From Cognatundibacterium luofuense (GTDB taxonomy: Bacteria > Pseudomonadota > Gammaproteobacteria > Burkholderiales > Burkholderiaceae_D): a stretch of 64,000 bases of DNA. The notes below the pieces were generated by a model that was not told where the DNA came from, did not search any database, and saw only the letters and a program-made list of their open reading frames with translations. The translations under genes and the position numbers were made by a program. This document shows, one piece after another, positions 17,729-24,614 of the stretch (positions within the stretch are counted from its first letter, which is position 1; each line of letters starts with the position of its first letter). Location: positions 1 through 64,000 of the forward strand of contig NZ_JAGSPN010000017.1 of assembly GCF_018139685.1 (NCBI RefSeq). The letters are read 5' to 3'.

Positions 17729-20478
17729 TAGAAATGTTCAGGAAGTTTTGTGTTTAATGCCTTCAGCAAAACCGTGCGTTCCGTAGCTTTTGGGTATATT
17801 TGTTCCATTTCACTGTTCAGTGCGCGACATTCATCGACTGTCCAGTTCAGAATTGCCATTCGTATGCTGGCCTCAGTGAGTCTTTTTTGTGTATCTAATT
17901 GCAGTTTCCCACACAACCAAGCTTTCGCTACGGAGGCCTGCCCTACAGTCGCATCTGCAGTTTCCTGCGTTTGTGGCGATGGGGGTGGTGCAAATGCATC
18001 ACCACAAACATAATAAGAAATCTCTTCGATCCAGTAGCGCAACGGGTGATAAGCCAATACGTATGTTAAGGACCTCGTCGCAGCACCATATTGTTTTCGA
18101 TGCTGGGCTGTGACAACATCAGGAAATACTAGTTGATGACTACGAGGTGCCAAATGACCTACGTTCATTCTGAAATGATCGTTGTTTTCGAAATTTTGTA
18201 TCTTACGTAAGCTCACGCCTGTAACAAGTTCAGGTAAGCCGAACAAGCGCCCTTTCTCGAAATGACCAAACGCAGACCAAGTCGCATAAAATACCAACCC
18301 AGCTTTATTCAAAGCAACATCTAAATTACTCAGCCCATTCCGATACTCTTTGTTATCCGATATCGCGGAATAAACTTTTTCAAAAACCTTATAAATCAGC
18401 CAAGGAGAAATATCTAACTGAGCAATGGCATGTTCTTTGCGCCAATCTGCAATTCCCTTCAACAAATCGACCAACGCCAAATCGAGCGGATCCACAGTAT
18501 TTTCATTATTGCTGTCATCGGTTGATTCCTCCCCGTCATCATTTTCTTGTTGCTCCGAAACCGCAATCTCCTGCACTTGTGACTTTGCTGAGAAAAATGG
18601 AGCCGAATGCAGAATCCGCTGCAAGTCGCTCAACTCCACGTCGCCAAGCAGACTCGCGATAATTAACTCAAAAATACGACCAATATTCAGCACTACTGTA
18701 CGTTGGGCAGGCTTATAGAAGTAATGTTCGGCCAGCAAATTTAATAATAATCCTGCCTTCCGACAACGCTGCTCATCATTTGCAACGTCAGGTGATAGTT
18801 TACCAAGCTCACTCATCCAGGTTTGGGGGTTTGTTTTACGGCTCGCCGAAAGCTGTTTTTGCAAATTTTTATCAATATTGCAACCAACTTCTACCAGTGG
18901 GTATGGAAGAATTGTTTTCAGCCCCTCTAATCCTCGAAACCATACTTTGGGAAGTCTATTTCTCAATGCATCCCCCCAATCTGATAAATCATATCTTTTA
19001 TCAAAAAGTTGGTAGTTTGCCTGATCATGCAGGCGTGGCTGGAACAGCGGCGTATCAAATACACTGCCATTACGCTGACCAGAAAGCGTATCCGACCATC
19101 GATGCCAATGCAATCGTGCTTGTAAAACCAGATGTGCGGGGCCACCGGTAGGTTCAGAACTAAAATGTTTATCCAGATTGAATATCCATGCCTGACGGTC
19201 AACACTGCTCCAGTTCTCTTTTACATCAGCTGAAACAGATTGCTTCGCAAAGTCATAAAATTTTACATAGGCCGGACCATATGCACGTTTTTCATCCACA
19301 TGCCGTTTTTGATATTCCCTCTCAAACTCTTCAATCGCTTTTTCCGGCACATCCGGCATTTGCCATGCTCGCTTAACCTGCAGGGGGGTATCAGCCTCTC
19401 TGATGCCCTTGGGTAGCGCTGGAATCAACTGACGGCACTGATTTAATAATTGTGTCAGCGCGCGCATTGATGGAATCGGCAACGATAAATGGCTATCGCC
19501 CAGCCCATTGACCGGCCCTGCCAAAAAAATCTCCAGCCAGGCAATAAAATTAGGCAATGGCATCGCTTCATTGCCCTCTCTACTAAGTCTGATTTCCGAA
19601 TTTTCACAGTACTTGCTAACATCTGGCATGGTTAAGCGGCGCGGGAAAGGCAATATTTTTCTCTGATATTCCACCGCCAACTCGACAGCTCGCTCGTACG
19701 CATCTTCTGACAAATGTTTGGAATCTTTCGTCAAGCGCCCATGAAAATCGCGCCAGGTAATTTCATCGTAAAGTGAACGGTCACCGCAAATGATAGGTAA
19801 AACATAGGGCGTTGCCAGATAACGCCGTACGATTTCGAGATTTTCAAAGGCGCGGTTTAACGAAGTGTCGACATCGTCAATTGGCAGAATCAGCAATTGT
19901 TTGCCCAGCAACCCCAGCACTTCTCGGAAAAAATCCTGTACGCAGTCCGCCAATTGCTTATTGCTGTACATCGCACGAACTTTGTCCATGCCATGGCGCT
20001 CTTGCTGAGTCTCGACCGATTCCAGCGAATGGGCGAGCTTTTCCAGGGTCTGATTCAGGTGACGGGCTTTGTTAGGGTCTTTTCTTTGCGCTTCTTTCAC
20101 TTCATTGTCGTGCAGTACAGCAGCAACAATGATATGTAAAAATAATGACTCGCCGTTTTCTAACAAGGTAGGATCAACTGGATCAAGAATGTGGACTTTG
20201 TTCAGAATATCTTTGTGCTTGTCCTGATTCAGATAACTTTTCAGGTTGACCAGTACAGCAGTCTTACCGGTGCCACGCGCACCGTCAATTGAGATGGCAT
20301 TATGTTCGCGTAACTGGTTCAGCGATTTGCCTTTCGCTGCCTCGGCTTTCTCCAGTGCCTCTTTGATCATTTGCGCTAGCGGCTCATACACTTCATCACG
20401 TGGCAACAACGTGTTAGCGTCAGGTAAAACAGCACTTTCAACAGCATCAATGGGAATGTATCGCTTGTTCTGGGTCAT
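17728..20478 (-). CDS. rdrA: RADAR ATPase RdrA
   Basis: The 916-residue protein has a P-loop NTPase domain at the N-terminus: Walker A GARGTGKT at residues 66-73 and Walker B LLILPIDDVD at 195-204, followed by an ICGDRSLYDE sensor-like block. A long C-terminal region with no domain I recognise follows; it holds an acidic patch (DDGEESTDDSNNEN). This is the RdrA subunit of RADAR, which assembles into an ATPase ring that delivers substrate to RdrB. The start follows the AT-rich upstream gap without a convincing Shine-Dalgarno; GGCGCC precedes the ATG. It is the first gene of a two-gene operon, with a repeat copy about 270 bases upstream. Confidence 0.87.
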   Translation of the reverse strand: MTQNKRYIPIDAVESAVLPDANTLLPRDEVYEPLAQMIKEALEKAEAAKGKSLNQLREHNAISIDGARGTGKTAVLVNLKSYLNQDKHKDILNKVHILDPVDPTLLENGESLFLHIIVAAVLHDNEVKEAQRKDPNKARHLNQTLEKLAHSLESVETQQERHGMDKVRAMYSNKQLADCVQDFFREVLGLLGKQLLILPIDDVDTSLNRAFENLEIVRRYLATPYVLPIICGDRSLYDEITWRDFHGRLTKDSKHLSEDAYERAVELAVEYQRKILPFPRRLTMPDVSKYCENSEIRLSREGNEAMPLPNFIAWLEIFLAGPVNGLGDSHLSLPIPSMRALTQLLNQCRQLIPALPKGIREADTPLQVKRAWQMPDVPEKAIEEFEREYQKRHVDEKRAYGPAYVKFYDFAKQSVSADVKENWSSVDRQAWIFNLDKHFSSEPTGGPAHLVLQARLHWHRWSDTLSGQRNGSVFDTPLFQPRLHDQANYQLFDKRYDLSDWGDALRNRLPKVWFRGLEGLKTILPYPLVEVGCNIDKNLQKQLSASRKTNPQTWMSELGKLSPDVANDEQRCRKAGLLLNLLAEHYFYKPAQRTVVLNIGRIFELIIASLLGDVELSDLQRILHSAPFFSAKSQVQEIAVSEQQENDDGEESTDDSNNENTVDPLDLALVDLLKGIADWRKEHAIAQLDISPWLIYKVFEKVYSAISDNKEYRNGLSNLDVALNKAGLVFYATWSAFGHFEKGRLFGLPELVTGVSLRKIQNFENNDHFRMNVGHLAPRSHQLVFPDVVTAQHRKQYGAATRSLTYVLAYHPLRYWIEEISYYVCGDAFAPPPSPQTQETADATVGQASVAKAWLCGKLQLDTQKRLTEASIRMAILNWTVDECRALNSEMEQIYPKATERTVLLKALNTKLPEHF

Positions 20479-20576
20479 GATCGGCGCCTGACGAATGGTC
20501 AGAAAGTTTATTAATGGAAATGGTAATAATCATATCATGGCATATGTGCATGGCATTTTTTATACCAATGAGTACA

Positions 20577-20720
20577 TTAAGAAACGCATAGAACAGCGCC
20601 GGTTCTGTTGCTTTTATTTCTGACGTACAGCTTCGCCGACACGAACCCGCCATCTTTCAAAGTCATAAAGAAACAGCGTCCATCAGGATATTTGCCGCAA
20701 CGGTGGCAAATCAATTTCAT
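20577..20720 (-). CDS. Possible small Cys-containing protein upstream of rdrA
   Basis: A 47-codon frame begins LICHRCGKYPDGRCFFMTLK, with a CxxC pair and a third Cys, and ends LCVS before TAA. It could be a small metal-binding protein or the eroded tail of a larger gene cut by the neighbouring repeat. The only upstream signal is TTTTTTGGGATTC, a weak ribosome site. It runs in the rdrA direction and ends about 100 bases before the rdrA start. I cannot assign a family and the call is tentative. Confidence 0.25.
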   Translation of the reverse strand: MKLICHRCGKYPDGRCFFMTLKDGGFVSAKLYVRNKSNRTGAVLCVS

Positions 20721-20743
20721 GAATCCCAAAAAATCAGGCTAAG

Positions 20744-20830
20744 TATGCAGAATTCCGCATTTGCCTTTCGCAGATAGCCAGACTTTCTGCCGACGACCGC
20801 CGGATGGCTGTGCTGAACACCGCATTTGGG
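20744..20830 (+). repeat. Interspersed repeat, copy A
   Basis: The 37-base core at 20781-20817 (GACTTTCTGCCGACGACC, continuing to GTGCTGAA) is identical to copy B at 23719-23755. It differs by one base from the inverted copy C at 52558-52594. Each side carries a CCGCATTTG motif. It is intergenic, has no transposase, and looks like a miniature non-autonomous repeat. Confidence 0.75.
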
Positions 20831-21090
20831 GCTGAAAATCCTTTCCGGCGGTGTTTTATCGATGTGTTTCCGGCATGAAAACAACACTGGCACCTCGAGC
20901 ACGACAGGCAAACGAGACGGCATGCATTATTTACCCGACAATGTTGCAAGTAAGACTAAATGTAACTTGCTATCGGAATTTCTGACGCCGGGCACAGACC
21001 GCCCGACGATTTGTTGTACGTTTTGTGTGCCGGAAAATCCGGGCAGGATGCGAAGTCATTATTCGCAAATATATTTCACACGGAGAGAAA

Positions 21091-21675
21091 ATGGGGATTC
21101 ACTGCCCGCAATGCGATAGCGCGAATGTTCAGGCACTGCACTTAATTCTGGATGCAGGAACAACGCACCATAGCGGAAACTGGTCTGGATATGTTGCCGG
21201 AGCTGATGCCAATGGCGGCACAGGTGGATTTCTGAGTGGAAGTGTTGAGACCACATCAAAAACAGGGCTGGCAAGAGAAGTCGAAAACTTCATTTATAAA
21301 GGATGTCCGGAAAATTCTAATAATCTTCATGGCCTCATCTGGACTGGCATATTGGCTGCGGTAACCTGGGGATCTATCTCCATGTTGATGGAGTTTTTAC
21401 ACCCTAAACAAAAATGCGATTACACCGGAAGATGTATTACGGAAGATTTTCCATTCTTTGCTTTAATGCTCGGAGAATTACCATTTTTTCTGATTGCAAT
21501 TTACTTATTGCAAAAATTGAAGAAATGGGTTGCGGTAAGAAATAATTACAACAAAGAATATCCAAAATGGCTTGAGGCAGCAAACTACAAATATTTAAAT
21601 TATTTTCTTTGTAAAAAATGTGGTTCATTTTTCGACAAAAATGACGCGGAAGATTTTAATTCTTCGGAAAACTGA
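21091..21675 (+). CDS. Membrane protein with N- and C-terminal Cys pairs, function unknown
   Basis: The 194-residue protein begins IHCPQCDSANV (Cys pair at residues 5 and 8) and ends with FLCKKCGSFFDKND. The two CxxC pairs could join into one zinc ribbon. Between them are a Gly-rich region (about 30-60) and two membrane segments (about 85-103 and 127-148), with a short Cys-containing loop between. CGGAGAGAAA gives a good ribosome site at the chosen ATG. The gene is AT-rich and divergent from rdrA. It is not a SLATT protein that I recognise, so a RADAR accessory role is only a possibility from position. Confidence 0.6.
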   Translation: MGIHCPQCDSANVQALHLILDAGTTHHSGNWSGYVAGADANGGTGGFLSGSVETTSKTGLAREVENFIYKGCPENSNNLHGLIWTGILAAVTWGSISMLMEFLHPKQKCDYTGRCITEDFPFFALMLGELPFFLIAIYLLQKLKKWVAVRNNYNKEYPKWLEAANYKYLNYFLCKKCGSFFDKNDAEDFNSSEN

Positions 21676-21763
21676 ACTCGTGCCAGCCGAATAAAGCCGT
21701 TCTTCATTAACAATCACAGTTATTTAACTTTATCAGCACCTCAACAACAGGAGCATTCACATA

Positions 21764-22039
21764 GTGAAAAACAAATTAATCGCACTGGCTTCCGCGTCTT
21801 GTCTTTTTCTGCTTGCCGGTTGCGGCAGCGAGCCATCGGAAAGCAATATGAAGGAAGCGATTCAGAAGTCGCCAATGAAGATTGCATTTTCTGACAAGGA
21901 TCTGGCCAGCATCCGTAAAATCTCTTGCAAAAATGACGGGGACAAAGCGTACAACTGCGATATGGAGGTTTCGGGCATGGCGATTCCGGTGCGCTTCGTC
22001 AAAGGTAGCGACGGCTGGCTCGCGATGAAGAAAGAGTAA
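21764..22039 (+). CDS. Small lipoprotein, function unknown
   Basis: The 91-residue protein has a lipoprotein signal (KKLIALASA-like run, SCLFLLAGC lipobox with Cys near residue 20). The mature part of about 70 residues has a Cys pair (ISCKNDGDKAYNCDM) likely to form a disulfide, then a beta-rich end. It starts with GTG, supported by AGGAG ten bases upstream. A strong terminator follows at 22087. The overall form resembles small periplasmic lipoproteins of unknown role that are common in Burkholderiales and Pseudomonas. Confidence 0.7.
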   Translation: MKNKLIALASASCLFLLAGCGSEPSESNMKEAIQKSPMKIAFSDKDLASIRKISCKNDGDKAYNCDMEVSGMAIPVRFVKGSDGWLAMKKE

Positions 22040-22086
22040 TTTCTGTCGAAAGCAGGCACGCCCCGGCGACGGGGCTTACAACATCA

Positions 22087-22112
22087 GACTCCTTCGCGGA
22101 GTCTTTTTGTTT
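22087..22112 (+). terminator. Terminator after the lipoprotein gene
   Basis: GACTCC-TTCG-GGAGTC with a T-rich tail (TTTTTGTTTT). A GC-rich stem (GCCCCGGCGACGGGGC) lies just before it. Confidence 0.8.
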
Positions 22113-22220
22113 TAGGGATATCAAAGCACCTGGCATAAACAAAGGGCTTTAAAGAAACAAAACAACGTGCGGCGCAAACAATGTGCCCTGCGGACTGCCC
22201 GACTATTTTGGAGTGAGACA

Positions 22221-22664
22221 TTGTTGGACATTGTTGGTAATTTCGTGGATGCAATGCAGAAAAGGCTCGGACCTGCTGAAACGTTCCGCTATGTTTGCGG
22301 TTTTATGACTGCTTATCTTGATCTGTTTTGCTTGCCGGTGGTCGCAAGAGAGTCCTTAGAGCTCGCTAAGCGCTTTCAGCGTTCTGAGGCTTCGACGGCG
22401 CAGCTCGAACACGCTCGTATTCAATGCTGGGAATTTCTGGATAGCAAGTCCGCAAGTGCAGATTTTTCCGAATCAGAAACTTGTGCGATACGAGCAGCGA
22501 TATGTTTCCTCTATGCCGAGTCACCGTCCGAGGATATCTCTGAGTTGCTTGCTTGGTTCTTAACCCTGGTGGAGAAAATGAATGTGGATAAGGCCGTGGT
22601 GGATGCTGCGTGCTTCCTAAAGACTTATTTCCCCGACGAGCGGGGTAATCATCCCGAAAATTAA
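22221..22664 (+). CDS. Hypothetical helical protein, possible immunity-type gene
   Basis: The 147-residue acidic, mainly helical protein has no signal or membrane segment that I can identify with confidence (DIVGNFVDAMQKRLGPAETF, later FLKTYFPDERG). I do not recognise the family. I chose a TTG start at 22221 because GGAG stands seven bases upstream; an ATG at 22167 in the same frame is the alternative. It lies between the lipoprotein gene and an IS3 remnant, next to an Imm11-type immunity gene. That setting and its small acidic form hint at a polymorphic-toxin immunity protein, but this is inference. Confidence 0.4.
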   Translation: MLDIVGNFVDAMQKRLGPAETFRYVCGFMTAYLDLFCLPVVARESLELAKRFQRSEASTAQLEHARIQCWEFLDSKSASADFSESETCAIRAAICFLYAESPSEDISELLAWFLTLVEKMNVDKAVVDAACFLKTYFPDERGNHPEN

Positions 22665-22734
22665 CAATCCCAAAAAGCAGAACTGTCTCCTGCGATCAAC
22701 GCAGAAGATCCCTGATGAAAACATCACATTCAGC

Positions 22735-22840
22735 GACCGCAAGATAATAGCTCGTCTGCAAGCGCTTGAACCGGAAAATGCTCGGCTGAAAAAATGTACG
22801 CCGGAGAGCGGCTCAAAGCGGACTTTCTTGTTGATTGCGT
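22735..22840 (+). pseudogene. IS3-family OrfA remnant
   Basis: The plus strand reads DRKIIARLQALEPENARLKK and then, after a one-base frame change at the A-run near 22790-22795, MYAGERLKADFL. This matches the C-terminal leucine-zipper end of IS3-family OrfA proteins (ENARLKKMYAEERLKA type). No start, helix-turn-helix part, OrfB or terminal repeats remain. The fragment overlaps the 3' end of the immunity gene on the other strand, so the insertion or its decay probably set that gene's present stop. Confidence 0.5.
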
Positions 22841-23475
22841 GGTGCGGTGAGCGGACGGCCTAAGTCGTCAAAGCCGTATCGATGTGCTTCGCTATCAAAT
22901 TCACACCTCACCGTTAATCCAGTCAAACCAAGTGACTCCACTTTTTTGACAAAATTTTCAGTAAAGTACCAACCGCGTCGACCCGGCAGGCAGAAAATAT
23001 CGACATGCTCCAATCGCTCTGTGTGAAATGCCAAGGGCGACATGATTCCTTTTTGTCTTCCAAATGATTTGAATGGCGGCGTCATCTCACGTCCTTCAAA
23101 AACCGGGCGTGATCTTTCGTAATCCAGCGCATCCACTTCTTTCAGGACATTCAGCACCCAGAACTCTGCCTCATCGCAGATCAACGGCAAAAGTTCACCG
23201 TATCCGGAAAGATAGTCGCGAAGACTTTCTGCGGCATGTTTTGACATGATGAGAGAACCAAGCATGTGACTGGGAAAATCAGCCGGATTTAACTTCTTTT
23301 TCCTTCTTTTATTGAAGTGATGTTGCCAATCGATTTCCACTGCAACTGGATTCCAGTTTTCTGAAAGAGGTACCCTATCGTTAAACCAAAGTATCGGAGA
23401 AGAAGGGTCAGGATCTTTCGTTTTTTGATACAACATAAAATAGTCATCACTCGCTGATAGTTTATAAATTTTCAT
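22813..23475 (-). CDS. Imm11 (DUF1629)-like immunity protein
   Basis: The 220-residue soluble protein opens KIYKLSASDDYFMLY. It contains the block MSKHAAESLRDYLSGYGELL followed by PLICDEAEFWVLNVLKEVDALD. This matches the Imm11/DUF1629 pattern of a helix, a GELLPL strand and a NVxxxxDALD strand. Such proteins neutralise polymorphic toxins, often in contact-dependent systems. No toxin gene lies nearby, so it is an orphan. The last 15 or so residues (GRPLTAPRNQQESPL) are read from the IS3 remnant on the opposite strand and may not be original. I chose the ATG before KIYKL; two ATGs slightly upstream are also possible. Confidence 0.6.
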   Translation of the reverse strand: MKIYKLSASDDYFMLYQKTKDPDPSSPILWFNDRVPLSENWNPVAVEIDWQHHFNKRRKKKLNPADFPSHMLGSLIMSKHAAESLRDYLSGYGELLPLICDEAEFWVLNVLKEVDALDYERSRPVFEGREMTPPFKSFGRQKGIMSPLAFHTERLEHVDIFCLPGRRGWYFTENFVKKVESLGLTGLTVRCEFDSEAHRYGFDDLGRPLTAPRNQQESPL

Positions 23476-23681
23476 ATTTCCGCTCATTTCATAACGCAAG
23501 GCTTCGCACCAGTAATTCGCTCGTACCGAAAGTTCGTTAACAATCCTGCGGCCTCAGATGCATTGTTTGCTGACAGTATATTGTCATTCACATATCCGGG
23601 ATAAGGCTTTGTTTGAGTGGATTTATTACGTAAGCCTGCGCTTCGCGCCGTTCTGGTAACGCGACATCTGACGACATCACT

Positions 23682-23767
23682 TATGCCAGTTTCCGCATTT
23701 GCTATTTACGGAGGGGCAGACTTTCTGCCGACGACCGCCGGATGGCTGTGCTGAAGTCCGCATTTGG
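23682..23767 (+). repeat. Interspersed repeat, copy B
   Basis: Its 37-base core at 23719-23755 is identical to copy A. TATGC and TTCCGCATTTG at 23682-23701 match the left arm of copy A, with four differences between them. A second CCGCATTTG closes it on the right. It marks the right edge of the accessory island. Confidence 0.75.
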
Positions 23768-23843
23768 GCTTCAAAATGGCGTTTCAGCGGCTTTTTGGGG
23801 GTGTGGCTGAAACTTGCCTGAGCTCTATCCGCTGCCTGCAAAA

Positions 23844-23880
23844 AACAAAGCCGGTGCGCTTCCACGGCACCGGCTTTGTT
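23844..23880 (-). terminator. Terminator of the Ser-rich protein gene
   Basis: AACAAAGCCGGTGC and GCACCGGCTTTGTT form a perfect 14-bp stem with a 9-base loop, flanked by T-rich sequence on the minus strand. It lies 31 bases after the stop of the gene at 23911. Confidence 0.85.
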
Positions 23881-23910
23881 TTGTTTAATTCAGAAAGCGG
23901 GAATCCGTAT

Positions 23911-24513
23911 TCAGGCGCTGGCGGAGAACAGGCTGCCGACGGATAAGCTGCCCTGCACTTGTGTGGCGACCAGTTTCAGGAAGGATTGCAGATCGCCTTG
24001 CTGCGGGTTGCCGCCGCTGGCTTTGATCAGGGTGTTAAACGAAGATTGCAGGTTGCTCAGCAAAGGGTTGGCCTGATCGCCGCTGTCTTGCTCAAGCTGT
24101 GAAATCAGCTTTTGTATGCCTTGCTGCAGCGGATAGGTAGGGCTGCTGGTATTCAGTTGGGCGGGCTTGGCATAGACGTTTGCGCCGCTGGTTTTGCCGG
24201 ACGGCATGCCCTGCACTTCCGGCATGGCGGCGTATAACTGGCTTAAGAACTGGTTACCGCTGCTCTGGCTGTCGTCAGAATCGGAAAACAGACTGCTGAT
24301 ACTGCTGCCCGCGCTGAACTGCTGCAGGGATTGCATCAGGGCGGCTGCCATCACGGATTTGTCCTGCAAGCCATTGGTGCTGCTGGCAGGTGTGCTGGCG
24401 GACGATGCGGATGTACCTGCAGCGCTGCTGCCGGTCTGCGCCGATTTGACGGTGGGTGCGAGGTTACCGAGTAAGGAACTCAGGGAATCGCTGCCAACTC
24501 CGGAAATAGCCAT
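23911..24513 (-). CDS. Ser/Gln-rich hypothetical protein
   Basis: The 200-residue protein has low-complexity Ser/Ala/Thr stretches (TSASSASTPASSTNG, then DSDDSQSSGNQFL) and Gln-rich helices (LQQGIQKLISQLEQDSGDQ). It has no signal peptide or Cys. The ATG at 24511-24513 follows AGGAGCAAAC, a good ribosome site. The much longer in-frame extension upstream is not credible. It lies 101 bases behind the SGNH gene in the same direction, so it could be the tail of the MBOAT-SGNH cassette. I do not recognise the family; repeat-rich composition and no catalytic motif suggest a structural or secreted role at most. Confidence 0.6.
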   Translation of the reverse strand: MAISGVGSDSLSSLLGNLAPTVKSAQTGSSAAGTSASSASTPASSTNGLQDKSVMAAALMQSLQQFSAGSSISSLFSDSDDSQSSGNQFLSQLYAAMPEVQGMPSGKTSGANVYAKPAQLNTSSPTYPLQQGIQKLISQLEQDSGDQANPLLSNLQSSFNTLIKASGGNPQQGDLQSFLKLVATQVQGSLSVGSLFSASA

Positions 24514-24614
24514 GTTTGCTCCTGGTCTGCGCCCGGTCTGCGATGCTGCAAACAGGGACTGATACTGGCGTTTACGGCAAATTCTGGCGGCGACACAGGG
24601 CTGGCCGGAAAAAT

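Larger units (their letters stand above)
20479..21090. other. Gap between rdrA and the divergent membrane protein gene
   Basis: This 612-base stretch should hold the rdrA promoter on the minus strand and that of the membrane-protein gene on the plus strand. It is AT-rich near rdrA. It contains a possible 47-residue minus-strand frame (20577-20720) and a full copy of the interspersed repeat (20744-20830). Longer frames crossing the repeat are not credible genes. Confidence 0.5.
23500..23910. other. Intergenic stretch with repeat copy B and a terminator
   Basis: There is no credible gene here. The stretch carries repeat copy B (23682-23767) and the terminator of the Ser-rich protein gene (23844-23880). 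The part next to the immunity gene start (23476-23600) should hold its promoter, which I cannot place. Confidence 0.5.

Noticed and set aside
14874-20763. Prophage or integrative element carrying RADAR
   Set aside because: No integrase, recombinase, phage structural or mobilisation genes lie inside the repeats; only two defence genes and a gap are present.
20717-20949. Minus-strand frames of 68-71 codons over repeat copy A, and similar frames over copies B and C
   Set aside because: Their similar translations (containing SSAES or GGRRQK) come from the repeat itself in different frames. They lack ribosome sites and consistent starts.
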